Source: Tissierellia bacterium (GTDB lineage: Bacteria; Bacillota; Clostridia; Tissierellales; Sedimentibacteraceae). From it: 52,313 nt of DNA. Positions within the stretch are counted from its first letter, which is position 1; every line of letters begins with the position of its first letter. A program made the translations under genes and the position numbers. The notes under the pieces are model-generated. The model saw only the letters and a program-made list of their open reading frames with translations, did no database searches and was not told the origin of the DNA. Where the stretch lies: the NCBI GenBank assembly GCA_012518555.1, contig JAAYRW010000017.1, positions 1 through 52,313 on the forward strand. Reading direction: 5' to 3'. Below are positions 20,865-30,237 of this stretch, piece by piece.

Positions 20865-21491
20865 ATGAAAAAGGTATTATTAATAGTTGTTGTATTTGCA
20901 TTATCATTTGGATTTTTAACTTTAGTTAATAATATGGGTAGTGTAGATGCAAATACTGCAGCAGTACAAGAGGAAACATTGTCAGGAACAGCTAAAGGTT
21001 TCGGTGGAGATATTAATGTTACAGTTGTTGTAAAAGGCGATACTATAGTTTCTGTTGAAGCAGAGGGTTCTAATGAAACACCTGGAATTGGAACTATGGC
21101 AATAGATGAATTACCGAACTTAATAGTAGAAGCCAATTCTGTAGAAGTTGATGCAGTTGCAGGAGCCACCTTAACAAGTGAAGGTATTAAAGAAGCAGTT
21201 AAAAATGCTTTAGCAACTAAAGGTGCTTCTGGTGAAAGCCAAACATTGTTAGGAACAGCCAGAGGTTTCGGTGGGGATATTAATGTTACAGTTGTTGTAG
21301 AAGGCGATAATATAGTTTCCGTTGAAGCAGAAGGTGCTGATGAAACACCTGGAATTGGAACTATGGCAATAGATGAATTACCGAACTTAATAGTAGAAGC
21401 AAATTCAGTAGAAGTTGATGCGGTTGCAGGAGCGACTTTAACAAGTGAAGGTATTAAAGAAGCAGTAAAAATTGCCTTAGAATCAAAATAA
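20865..21491 (+). CDS. Exported protein with two tandem FMN-binding domains
   Basis: A 208-residue protein with an N-terminal hydrophobic signal or anchor (3-23) and a short linker, then two copies of an FMN-binding domain of about 80 residues (38-118 and 127-207). Each copy has GFGGDINVTVVV, ETPGIGTMAIDELPN and the motif AGATLTS, where the family carries FMN bound covalently to Thr (usually SGATxTS). Known relatives are NqrC/RnfG and electron-transfer flavoproteins loaded by ApbE. It is probably an extracytoplasmic electron carrier holding two flavins. Promoter and terminator make it monocistronic; no redox partner is encoded nearby. Confidence 0.85.
   Translation: MKKVLLIVVVFALSFGFLTLVNNMGSVDANTAAVQEETLSGTAKGFGGDINVTVVVKGDTIVSVEAEGSNETPGIGTMAIDELPNLIVEANSVEVDAVAGATLTSEGIKEAVKNALATKGASGESQTLLGTARGFGGDINVTVVVEGDNIVSVEAEGADETPGIGTMAIDELPNLIVEANSVEVDAVAGATLTSEGIKEAVKIALESK
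20974..21491 (+). repeat. Tandem duplication of the FMN-binding domain, period 267 bases
   Basis: Unit 1 starts near 20974 and unit 2 near 21241, an exact 89-codon period. Long stretches are identical in DNA, including the run around GAAACACCTGGAATTGGAAC and the following ATGGCAATAGATGAATTACC. Differences are mostly third-position, so the duplication looks fairly recent or kept alike by gene conversion. Confidence 0.9.
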
Positions 21492-21500
21492 ATAGTCCTA

Positions 21501-21530
21501 AAAAACTATACCAAAGGGTATAGTTTTTTT
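21501..21530 (+). terminator. Intrinsic terminator after the FMN-binding protein gene
   Basis: AAAAACTATACC / GGTATAGTTTTT with a 4-base loop and a run of T residues. Confidence 0.92.
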
Positions 21531-21562
21531 AAAAGTTATTTATGAAATGAAAGGATAGACCA

Positions 21563-21591
21563 TTGACAAATAAAAAATTGTATTATATGGT
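21563..21591 (+). promoter_or_regulatory. Candidate promoter of topA
   Basis: TTGACA at 21563-21568 is a perfect -35. The -10 is weak: TATGGT at 21586-21591 with a 17-base spacer, or TATATG two bases earlier. Confidence 0.55.
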
Positions 21592-21635
21592 TTGTTTAAT
21601 GCAAGAATAATGCATACATGGAGTATGGAGGAAAA

Positions 21636-23819
21636 ATGAAGAATTTGTTAATAGTAGAATCACCGGCAAAGGCAAAAACTATTGGTAAGTTTTTAGGAAA
21701 AAATTATACCGTTAAAGCTTCCGTAGGGCATGTTCGTGATTTACCGAAAAGTAAACTTGGTATAGATATAGAAAATAATTTTGAGCCCAAATATATAACT
21801 ATAAGAGGAAAGGGCGATGTAATAAAGGAATTAAAAAGGGAAGCAAAAAAAGCAGACAATGTATTCCTTGCTACAGACCCTGACCGAGAAGGTGAAGCAA
21901 TATCCTGGCATTTGGCTAAAATTCTGAAATTAGATGAAAACGATCAAATAAGAGTAGTTTTTAATGAAATTACTAAAGACGCAGTAAAAAATGCCAGTAA
22001 AAACCCACGAAAAATTAATTTAGACTTAGTAGATGCTCAACAAGCTAGACGAGTTCTTGACAGATTGGTTGGATATAATATTAGCCCTCTGTTATGGAAA
22101 AAAATAAGAAGAGGCTTAAGTGCAGGAAGAGTGCAATCAGTAGCATTAAAATTAATTATTGATAGGGAACGGGAAATAATGGACTTCAAGCCAGAAGAAT
22201 ATTGGACTCTTCAATTAGAAATTAAAAAATCAAGAAGAAAATTAACAGCAAAATATGTCGGTGTTTATGAAAACAATAAATTAAAAAAAGTTAAAATAAA
22301 AAGTGAAGAAGAAGTAAGTAAAATTCTTGAAAGTATTGACAAAAAGAAGATTACAGTAAGCAAGATAGATAAAAGGAAATCTTATTCAAGACCTAGTGCT
22401 CCTTTTACCACCAGTTCCTTACAACAGGAGGCCAGCAGAAGACTTAATTTTACATCAAGAAAAACAATGGTGGTGGCTCAGCAGCTTTATGAAGGGGTAA
22501 ATATAAAGGGTGAAGGTAGCGTAGGGCTTGTAACCTACATAAGGACAGACTCTTTTAGATTATCTGATGAAGCAATGAAGAGTTCAAAAGATTATATTTT
22601 ATCTAATTACGGTGAAAAATACTATAAAGCTAGAGTTTATACAAAATCAAAGAAAAAAGATACAGTCCAGGATGCTCATGAGGCAATAAGACCAACCTCT
22701 GTATTTAGAACTCCTGATCAAATAAAAGACAGTCTTACTTCTGAACAGTATAGATTATATAATCTAATTTGGAAAAGATTCGTTGCTTGTCAAATGGCAG
22801 ATGCAGTATATGATGTTACAAAAGTATTATTAGATAATAATGACAGTATTTTTGAACTTAGCGGCAGGGTACTTAATTTTGCCGGTTTCAGAACTGTCTA
22901 TATGTATAGTGATGAAAAAGATAGTAAGATGCTACCTGAATTGAAAGAAGGGGAAGTATTAGATATAAATAAAGTACTACCGGAGCAACACTTTACTCAA
23001 CCACCGGCCCGTTATACAGAAGCAAGCCTTATAAAAGACTTGGAAGAAAAGGGAATAGGTAGACCAAGCACTTATGCTCCTACTATTACTACTATTACAA
23101 GTAGAGAATACGTAGCAAAGGAAAAAGGGTATCTCCTACCTACAGATATGGGTTTTTTAGTAACTGAAATGATGGAAAAGTATTTTTCCAATATTGTAAA
23201 TGAAAAGTTTACCGCTCAACTGGAAAATCATTTAGATAGTATTGCTAATGGTAATATAGAATGGCGGAAAGTTATTGCAGATTTTTACAAAGGATTCAAG
23301 AAGGATCTTGATATTGCCGAAAAGGAAATGGAAGAAATTGAAATAAAAGATGAAGTAAGTGACACTCCTTGTGAAAAATGCGGTGCTTTCATGGTAGTTA
23401 AAAGAGGAAGGTATGGTAAGTTTTTAGCTTGTCCCAACTACCCGGAATGCAAGAATACAAAACCTTTAAACGGCCAAGAGCCGGAAGAAACCGATGAAGT
23501 ATGCGAGAAATGCAGTTCAGTAATACTTAAGAGAAAAGGTAGGTATGGAGAATTTTTAGCCTGCTCTAATTATCCTGAATGCAAGAACACAAAACCAATA
23601 CTAAAGACAATAGATGTAGCTTGTCCAAGGTGTGAAGGTAAAATTGCAATTAAATATACAAAGGCGGGACGAAGATTTTTCGGATGTTCCAACTATCCTG
23701 ATTGTAATTATATATCATGGTACGAACCTACTAAGGATAAATGCCCGGATTGCGGGGAAGTCATGGTTATGAAAAACAACAAACCTACTTGCAACAATAA
23801 AAACTGCAAAGAAAAATAA
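21636..23819 (+). CDS. topA: DNA topoisomerase I
   Basis: A 727-residue type IA enzyme that relaxes negative supercoils. The Toprim domain (1-120) has LLIVESPAKAKTIGKFLG and the metal motif ATDPDREGEA. The active-site tyrosine, near residue 300, is in TYIRTDSFRLS. The C-terminal 150 residues hold four cysteine clusters: three of the CPNYPEC/CSNYPEC type and a last CPDCGE...CNNKNC pair, all able to bind zinc. ATG at 21636 is chosen because GGAGG lies just upstream; an ATG at 21618 precedes that site. Confidence 0.97.
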   Translation: MKNLLIVESPAKAKTIGKFLGKNYTVKASVGHVRDLPKSKLGIDIENNFEPKYITIRGKGDVIKELKREAKKADNVFLATDPDREGEAISWHLAKILKLDENDQIRVVFNEITKDAVKNASKNPRKINLDLVDAQQARRVLDRLVGYNISPLLWKKIRRGLSAGRVQSVALKLIIDREREIMDFKPEEYWTLQLEIKKSRRKLTAKYVGVYENNKLKKVKIKSEEEVSKILESIDKKKITVSKIDKRKSYSRPSAPFTTSSLQQEASRRLNFTSRKTMVVAQQLYEGVNIKGEGSVGLVTYIRTDSFRLSDEAMKSSKDYILSNYGEKYYKARVYTKSKKKDTVQDAHEAIRPTSVFRTPDQIKDSLTSEQYRLYNLIWKRFVACQMADAVYDVTKVLLDNNDSIFELSGRVLNFAGFRTVYMYSDEKDSKMLPELKEGEVLDINKVLPEQHFTQPPARYTEASLIKDLEEKGIGRPSTYAPTITTITSREYVAKEKGYLLPTDMGFLVTEMMEKYFSNIVNEKFTAQLENHLDSIANGNIEWRKVIADFYKGFKKDLDIAEKEMEEIEIKDEVSDTPCEKCGAFMVVKRGRYGKFLACPNYPECKNTKPLNGQEPEETDEVCEKCSSVILKRKGRYGEFLACSNYPECKNTKPILKTIDVACPRCEGKIAIKYTKAGRRFFGCSNYPDCNYISWYEPTKDKCPDCGEVMVMKNNKPTCNNKNCKEK

Positions 23820-23899
23820 TAAAAATATACCCCATTGGATTCCGCCAAGAATAGTTGTTGTTAAATGACAAAAATATGCAAGAAATTTATAATTTATTA

Positions 23900-23928
23900 T
23901 TGCTAAATAAATTTAGCTGTGATATACT
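23900..23928 (+). promoter_or_regulatory. Sigma-A promoter of the rpsB-tsf unit
   Basis: TTGCTA at 23900-23905, 17-base spacer, TATACT at 23923-23928 in an extended -10 (TGATATACT). The leader of about 100 bases holds GCACA/TGTGC arms and the small palindrome CCCCTAGGGG, possible elements of S2 autoregulation. Confidence 0.78.
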
Positions 23929-24032
23929 AATCATAATTACGCACAGATTTTGATCTTGTTAGAGTTGTGCCCCTAGGGGTCTTTAACATGAAATGACATT
24001 TCTGGAGGTAAAAACAAAAGGAGGAAAAAACA

Positions 24033-24794
24033 ATGGCGATTATCAGTATGAAAAAATTGCTTGAAGCAGGAGTTCACTTCGGTCACCAAACGAGAAGATG
24101 GAACCCTAAGATGGCAGAGTATATTTTCACTGAAAGAAACGGCATCTACATTATTGACTTGCAAAAAACAAGTAATAAAGTAGATGAAGCATACAACTTT
24201 ATAAAAGAAGTTGTATCAAACGGAGAAGAAATATTATTCGTTGGAACTAAAAAACAGGCTCAGGAATCAACAAAGGCTGAAGCTATTAGGTGTGGTATGC
24301 ATTACGTAAGCCAAAGATGGCTGGGAGGAATGCTTACTAACTATGTTACAATAAGAAAAAGAATTGACAGACTTCATGCTCTTAGAACAATGGAAGAGGA
24401 TGGAACTTTTGAACTTCTAACTAAAAAAGAAGTTTTCAAATTGAAAAATGAAGCTGAAAGACTAGAAAAGTTTTTAGGTGGAATTAAGAATATGGATAAA
24501 CTTCCTGGGGCCATATTTGTTGTTGACCCACGAAAGGAAAGAATAGCTGTTCAAGAAGCAAGAATATTAGGAATTCCTGTAGTAGCGATTGTAGATACCA
24601 ACTGTGACCCTGATGAAGTTGATTATGTTATTCCTGGTAATGATGATGCTATTAGAGCTGTTAAGTTATTGACAGCAACTATGGCTGATGCAGTTCTTGA
24701 AGGAAAACAAGGTGTTCAGATGACTGATGAAGAAGTTGCAGAAGCTACAGAAGAAGTATCTGAAGAAGAATTAGAAAAAGTTGAAGAAGAATAA
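24033..24794 (+). CDS. rpsB: 30S ribosomal protein S2
   Basis: A 253-residue S2 with all usual blocks: [19 protein letters not shown] at the start, [28 protein letters not shown], and [20 protein letters not shown] towards the end. The C terminus carries a 25-residue acidic tail rich in Glu. AAAGGAGG precedes the start. Nearly all arginine codons are AGA or AGG, which sets the codon pattern for highly expressed genes of this genome. Confidence 0.98.
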   Translation: MAIISMKKLLEAGVHFGHQTRRWNPKMAEYIFTERNGIYIIDLQKTSNKVDEAYNFIKEVVSNGEEILFVGTKKQAQESTKAEAIRCGMHYVSQRWLGGMLTNYVTIRKRIDRLHALRTMEEDGTFELLTKKEVFKLKNEAERLEKFLGGIKNMDKLPGAIFVVDPRKERIAVQEARILGIPVVAIVDTNCDPDEVDYVIPGNDDAIRAVKLLTATMADAVLEGKQGVQMTDEEVAEATEEVSEEELEKVEEE

Positions 24795-24815
24795 AAATAA
24801 AAAATAAAACAAAGT

Positions 24816-24851
24816 AAGGGGTTAGGAATTATTTCCTTACGCCTTCTTTTT
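24816..24851 (+). terminator. Terminator-like hairpin between rpsB and tsf
   Basis: AAGGGGTTAGG can pair with CCTTACGCCTT (two mismatches) and is followed by CTTTTT. It may reduce transcription from rpsB into tsf. Confidence 0.55.
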
Positions 24852-24869
24852 AAGTATGGAGGTCAATAA

Positions 24870-25784
24870 ATGCAAATTACAGCTTCAATGGTAAAGGAAC
24901 TAAGAGATAAAACCAATGCAGGAATGATGGACTGCAAAAAAGCTTTAACTGAAACAAATGGCGATATAGATAAAGCTATTGATTATCTAAGAGAAAAAGG
25001 ACTTTCTCAAGCTGCTAAAAAATCAGGACGTATTGCAGCTGAAGGTCTAACAACTGCACTAATTTCAGCTGATGAGAAAAAAGGTGTTGTAATAGAAATT
25101 AACTCAGAAACTGACTTTGTTGCTAAAAATGACGAGTTTGTAAATTTTGTGAAAGAAGTAGCTCAAGCTGCTTTAGACAATGAGCCGGCAGATATGGAAG
25201 CTTTAAAGAAGGTTGTACTATCTGGTGGAAAAACAGTTGAGGATACTTTAACAGATAAAATTTCAAAAATAGGCGAAAATATGTCTGTTAGAAGGTTCGA
25301 TCAATTAAAAGTTAAGGACGGTATTGTAGTTGAATATATTCATGGCGGTGGAAAAATTTCTGTTCTAGTTGCTTTAGAATCTACAGGAGATAAAGAAGCT
25401 CTTGAAATTTTAGGAAAAGATTTGGCAATGCAAGTGGCAGCAATGAACCCAAAATATATCTCACGTGAAGATGTAGATGATGAATTCATTGCCCGTGAAA
25501 AAGAAATACTTAAGGCACAAGCTCTTAACGAAGGAAAGCCAGAACATATAGTAGAGAAAATGGTTGAAGGAAGACTTCAAAAAGAACTTAAAGAAGTATG
25601 TTTATTAGAACAAGCTTTTGTTAAGGATGCTGATTTAACTGTTAAGAAAGTCATATCCGACACTGCAGCTAAAATAGGAAGCGATATTAAAATAGCCGGT
25701 CTTTTAAGATATGAAGTTGGTGAAGGAATAGAGAGAAAATCAGAAAATTTTGCTGATGAAGTAGCGAAACAGATGGGTTTATAA
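24870..25784 (+). CDS. tsf: Elongation factor Ts
   Basis: A 304-residue guanine nucleotide exchange factor for EF-Tu. The N-terminal UBA-like domain reads MVKELRDKTNAGMMDCKKAL, and ETDFVAKNDEF near 80-90 is the core contact with EF-Tu. The C-terminal dimerisation half is full length. The start follows GGAGGTC. It lies in the classical rpsB-tsf-pyrH-frr order. Confidence 0.98.
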   Translation: MQITASMVKELRDKTNAGMMDCKKALTETNGDIDKAIDYLREKGLSQAAKKSGRIAAEGLTTALISADEKKGVVIEINSETDFVAKNDEFVNFVKEVAQAALDNEPADMEALKKVVLSGGKTVEDTLTDKISKIGENMSVRRFDQLKVKDGIVVEYIHGGGKISVLVALESTGDKEALEILGKDLAMQVAAMNPKYISREDVDDEFIAREKEILKAQALNEGKPEHIVEKMVEGRLQKELKEVCLLEQAFVKDADLTVKKVISDTAAKIGSDIKIAGLLRYEVGEGIERKSENFADEVAKQMGL

Positions 25785-25797
25785 TCCTTTTGGCAAA

Positions 25798-26561
<764 letters not shown>

Positions 26562-26562
26562 G

Positions 26563-27120
26563 ATGTATAAAGATATAATGGTAAAATCAGAAGGAACAAT
26601 GAAAAAAACTATCAACTTTCTAAAAGATGAGCTTGCTTCAATAAGAGCAGGTAAAGCTAATCCTAAATTAGTTGACAGAATTCAAGTAAGCTATTACGGC
26701 ACAATGACTCCATTAAATCAAATTGCCAATATTTCTGTACCTGATCCGAGAAGTATAGTTATTCAACCTTGGGACAGTAATTCTTTAAAAGATATAGAAA
26801 AAGCTATATTAACTTCAGATTTGGGAATAAATCCTAATAATGACGGTAAGATTATTAGATTGGCTATACCACCCCTTACTGAAGAAAGAAGGAAAGAGCT
26901 TTTAAAATTAGTTAAAAAAGAAACAGAAAATTCTAAAGTTGCAATTCGAAATACAAGAAGAGAAGCAAATGAAGAATTTAAAAAGCTTGAAAAATCCAGT
27001 GAACTAACTAAAGATGAGCAAAAAAGAGCAGAAGATGAAATGCAAAAACTAACTGACAAATATATAGATCTTATAGATACAATATATAAAGATAAGGAAG
27101 ATGAAATTTTAGAGGTTTAA
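26563..27120 (+). CDS. frr: Ribosome recycling factor
   Basis: A 185-residue three-helix protein that splits post-termination ribosomes with EF-G. Signature parts are LASIRAGKANPKLVDRI near the N terminus, YYGTMTPLNQIANISVPDPR, and the long C-terminal helices with EERRKELLKLVKK. Its start has AAGGAGGAG inside the end of pyrH. Confidence 0.98.
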   Translation: MYKDIMVKSEGTMKKTINFLKDELASIRAGKANPKLVDRIQVSYYGTMTPLNQIANISVPDPRSIVIQPWDSNSLKDIEKAILTSDLGINPNNDGKIIRLAIPPLTEERRKELLKLVKKETENSKVAIRNTRREANEEFKKLEKSSELTKDEQKRAEDEMQKLTDKYIDLIDTIYKDKEDEILEV

Positions 27121-27121
27121 A

Positions 27122-27304
27122 ATGGATAGTTTAATTGGATATCCGTTAAAAGAAGCTCTAAAACAATTGGAAAGTAAAAATAAAATTATAAACATCAAAA
27201 AAGTTGTAGGAAGTAATAGGAGATTTAATAATTTAATTAAACCATACGTTATTAGAGAATGTTACGGCAATGATTCAATTACTCTATATATTTCTTACTA
27301 TTAA
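27122..27304 (+). CDS. Small conserved-position hypothetical protein between frr and uppS
   Basis: A 60-residue reading frame that starts directly after frr (the stop and ATG are one base apart) and ends before a palindromic repeat. The sequence begins LIGYPLKEALKQLESKN and ends in a beta-like SITLYISYY, so a strand-helix-strand pattern resembling half of a PASTA-like or ThiS-size domain is possible, but I do not recognise a family. No signal peptide or membrane segment is present. Tight coupling to frr and natural codon use support a real gene. Confidence 0.55.
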   Translation: MDSLIGYPLKEALKQLESKNKIINIKKVVGSNRRFNNLIKPYVIRECYGNDSITLYISYY

Positions 27305-27309
27305 AGTGT

Positions 27310-27358
27310 GGGGACATACCTCTTAAAGGGTTAAGATTGAGGGATAGGGGATGTCTCC
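27310..27358. repeat. Palindromic GGGACAT/ATGTCYC element, copy 1
   Basis: GGGGACAT at 27310-27317 and ATGTCTCC at 27351-27358 flank an imperfect, purine-rich centre. It is the same design as the element at 30163-30220. It lies between the 60-residue gene and uppS, inside what is otherwise a tight operon. Confidence 0.6.
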
Positions 27359-27393
27359 TAATGTGGTGTATTTTTATAAACGTGAGGCTAAAG

Positions 27394-28116
27394 ATGAATT
27401 TCGAAGAAAAAGTTTCAGGAGGAATAATTCCCGAGCATATTGCAGTAATCATGGATGGAAACAGAAGGTGGGCAAAACTTAAGAATAAACCTACAAAATT
27501 TGGACACAGAGAAGGTGCTTTACGAGTTACAGACTTAGTAAAAAACTGTGGCGATTTAGGTATAAAATATTTGTCCATTTACGCTTTTTCAACAGAAAAT
27601 TGGAAAAGGGACAAAAAGGAAATAGACTATCTAATGGATTTATTAGTTGAGTTTGTAGTAAAAGAACTTAACAACCTTCATAATAATGATGTGAAAATAA
27701 CAATCATGGGCAATATAGAAAAACTGCCGGAAAAAACTAAAAAAGAAGTAGAGCGCTCAATTAAACTTACGAAAAATAACAAAACACTTCATTTGAATAT
27801 TGCTTTAAGTTACGGTTCAAGAAATGAAATAGTAAGAGCAGTGAAAAATATTATTCATGATTATGAAAATAATGAAATTAAAATAGAAGAAATAAATGAA
27901 GAAAGTTTCAAAAAATATTTATTTACAAAAGATATGCCTGATCCGGACTTGCTAATAAGAACAAGCGGTGAAATAAGACTGAGTAATTTTCTTTTATACC
28001 AGCTTGCTTATACGGAGTTTTATTTTACGGATGTACTGTGGCCTGATTTTAATAAGGAAGAACTATTAAAAGCAATTGAAAGTTATCAACATAGAAGAAG
28101 GAATTACGGAAATTAG
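27394..28116 (+). CDS. uppS: Undecaprenyl diphosphate synthase
   Basis: A 240-residue cis-prenyltransferase that builds the C55 lipid carrier for cell wall synthesis. IAVIMDGNRRWAK near 15-27 carries the catalytic aspartate, LSIYAFSTENWKR the second motif, and RTSGEIRLSNFLLYQLAYTE the isopentenyl diphosphate site. The ATG at 27394 is preferred; upstream TTG and ATG codons lie in or next to the palindromic repeat and would add residues unlike the family. The ribosome site is a modest GTGAGG. Confidence 0.95.
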   Translation: MNFEEKVSGGIIPEHIAVIMDGNRRWAKLKNKPTKFGHREGALRVTDLVKNCGDLGIKYLSIYAFSTENWKRDKKEIDYLMDLLVEFVVKELNNLHNNDVKITIMGNIEKLPEKTKKEVERSIKLTKNNKTLHLNIALSYGSRNEIVRAVKNIIHDYENNEIKIEEINEESFKKYLFTKDMPDPDLLIRTSGEIRLSNFLLYQLAYTEFYFTDVLWPDFNKEELLKAIESYQHRRRNYGN

Positions 28117-28127
28117 GGCGGTGTATT

Positions 28128-28895
28128 ATGGGACGAAGAGTGTTAACCGGCTTTGCAGGAGGAGCAATTATTGCTGCTGTTACATATTTAGGCGGCACCA
28201 TATATGATTTTGTATATTTTGGCGTAACATGTATAGCTATTTATGAACTTTCCAAAGTGTTCTTTGGAAAGGGCTTTGACTACGGCGCAATTTTAAATTA
28301 TTGTTTCGCAATAGCTTTATTTATTGAAAAAGCCACTGAATATCAACACTTCTTTGACTTTTTTTTATTTTTATACATTTCGGTAAATTTTGTAATTTTT
28401 GTTTTTAATAAGGATATAACTATAAAAAAGCTATCAGAAGTAATTTTTATAGGAAGCTATGTGGTATTTTTTATGTACCATATGATGCTTATGAATAATT
28501 CAGAATTCGTGTGGTTAGTATATATAATTGCTTTCGGCACAGATACATTTGCTTATTTTTCAGGAAAACTCTTTGGTAAGCATAAACTATACCCTGAAGT
28601 TAGTCCTAACAAAACTATTGAAGGAGCAGTGGGTGGTGTTATCGGCAGCACAATTTTATCATTAATTTATTTTAATTATTTAAGCATAAATAAATATTTT
28701 TACATTATAATATTTAGTGTAAGTACATCGATATTTTCTATGGTTGGTGATCTTACAGCATCTAAAATTAAAAGGAAATTCAGAGTAAAAGATTTTGGTA
28801 ACCTGTTGCCCGGTCACGGAGGAATTATGGACAGATTTGACAGTGTTTTATTTGTCGCCCCGGCTGTTTATTATTTTATTCAGCATTTCCTATAA
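28128..28895 (+). CDS. cdsA: Phosphatidate cytidylyltransferase
   Basis: A 255-residue membrane enzyme making CDP-diacylglycerol from phosphatidate and CTP. About seven hydrophobic helices are seen. The family signature is complete near 208-236: SKIKRKFRVKDFGN followed by LLPGHGGIMDRFD. It lies 11 bases after uppS and 14 bases before the rseP start; dxr, usually found in this gap, is absent. Confidence 0.95.
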   Translation: MGRRVLTGFAGGAIIAAVTYLGGTIYDFVYFGVTCIAIYELSKVFFGKGFDYGAILNYCFAIALFIEKATEYQHFFDFFLFLYISVNFVIFVFNKDITIKKLSEVIFIGSYVVFFMYHMMLMNNSEFVWLVYIIAFGTDTFAYFSGKLFGKHKLYPEVSPNKTIEGAVGGVIGSTILSLIYFNYLSINKYFYIIIFSVSTSIFSMVGDLTASKIKRKFRVKDFGNLLPGHGGIMDRFDSVLFVAPAVYYFIQHFL

Positions 28896-28909
28896 ACGGA
28901 GGTAAAATA

Positions 28910-30154
28910 TTGTTTACGATAATTGCATCTATACTTGTTTTTTCAGTAATCATCCTTGTTCATGAATTTGGACATTACAAGGCTGCAAAAAGTGTAGGTA
29001 TAAGGGTATATGAATTTGCCATTGGAATGGGGCCTACTTTAATCAAAAAAGAAAGGGATGGAACGGTATTTTCTATAAGGGCTATCCCTTTCGGTGGATT
29101 CGTTCAAATGGAAGGCGAGGAAGAGGAAGCGAAAACTTCTACAAGTTTCGGAACTAAAACTGTATTACAAAGAGCTAAAGTAATTGCCGCAGGTTCTGTA
29201 ATGAACTTTGTTTTAGCATTAGTTTTATTTCTTCTTATAGCATTTTCTTTTGGTGTACATGGAAACCATATAGATTACATAGATGAAAATTCTAATGAGT
29301 ATCAAGCAGGATTAAGGTCTGGAGATAAAATTGTTTCAATAAATGGTAACAGAGCATATATATGGGAAGATATTTTTTATGAAGTAATGTCTCCGGAAGA
29401 AGAAACTTATGAAGTTGAGTATATACGGGAAGGCCAGGTAAGAAAAACTAATATAAATAAGAATTTCAGAAAAATAATAGGAGTTACTTCAAGGATTGTA
29501 AATGGAGAAACAACTACTACTGTCTCTCCCACAGATATGACGACACCAGCCTATAAGGCAGGTATAACTGATGGTGATAAGGTTATTATGATAAATGATC
29601 TAGCTGTAAATAGCTGGGGAGAACTTACAAACTTAGTTGAACAGGCTGATAATAATACAGTCAAGGTTACCGTGGATAGAAATGGAGAAATTCTTGACTA
29701 TAATATAGAGCTAGAAGAACAAATAACAATGAGATTTAACACCCAGCTTGAAAGATCCTTAACTACGGCAATTTTTTCTTCACTATATAAAACAATTTAC
29801 TATATTGAACTTATGTTTAAAACTATAAGTCAGTTAATAACAGGGAAAATAGGCAGCGACGCTTTAGGCGGTCCTGTAATGGTTATAACTATGGTTGGTG
29901 AAGCAGCACAAAGTGGGCTATTATCACTATTAAGTTTTGCGGCTTTTATAAGTATTAACTTAGGCTTTATTAATCTGCTTCCTATTCCAGCCCTAGATGG
30001 AAGTAAACTTATGTTTCTTATTATAGAAGGTATAAGAGGGAAGGCTCTACCTTCTGATAAGGAAAGTTATATACATTTTGTAGGATTTATAGTATTAATA
30101 GCTTTTATGATATTTATTACCTATAAAGATATACTTAGGGTGTTCAGGATATAA
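28910..30154 (+). CDS. rseP: RseP/RasP-type site-2 zinc protease
   Basis: A 414-residue intramembrane metalloprotease that cleaves anti-sigma factors and signal peptide remnants within the membrane. HEFGH near 18-22 is in helix 1, and the third ligand is in NLLPIPALDGSK near the C terminus. The central outer part appears to hold two PDZ-like units (about 118-190 and 190-285), each with an AGLRSGDKIVSING or AGITDGDKVIMIND core. Gram-positive relatives often have one. The start is TTG at 28910, 7 bases after CGGAGG. Confidence 0.95.
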   Translation: MFTIIASILVFSVIILVHEFGHYKAAKSVGIRVYEFAIGMGPTLIKKERDGTVFSIRAIPFGGFVQMEGEEEEAKTSTSFGTKTVLQRAKVIAAGSVMNFVLALVLFLLIAFSFGVHGNHIDYIDENSNEYQAGLRSGDKIVSINGNRAYIWEDIFYEVMSPEEETYEVEYIREGQVRKTNINKNFRKIIGVTSRIVNGETTTTVSPTDMTTPAYKAGITDGDKVIMINDLAVNSWGELTNLVEQADNNTVKVTVDRNGEILDYNIELEEQITMRFNTQLERSLTTAIFSSLYKTIYYIELMFKTISQLITGKIGSDALGGPVMVITMVGEAAQSGLLSLLSFAAFISINLGFINLLPIPALDGSKLMFLIIEGIRGKALPSDKESYIHFVGFIVLIAFMIFITYKDILRVFRI

Positions 30155-30162
30155 AAAGGTAT

Positions 30163-30220
30163 AGGGACATATCTTCATGGAGGGTAAGTCCATGGGGTTA
30201 TGCCATGAAGGAATGTCCCT
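30163..30220. repeat. Palindromic GGGACAT/ATGTCCC element, copy 2
   Basis: An 18-base arm beginning AGGGACAT (30163-30180) pairs with an arm ending ATGTCCCT (30203-30220) with two mismatches. The centre repeats CCATG and CATGG, so alternative folds are possible. It lies 9 bases after the rseP stop and 17 before ispG. There is no T run, so it is not a classical terminator. Confidence 0.7.
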
Positions 30221-30237
30221 GAATTGAGGGAGAAAAT

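Noticed and set aside
27337..27393. Longer N terminus for UppS
   Set aside because: The added codons come from the palindromic repeat and do not resemble the family.
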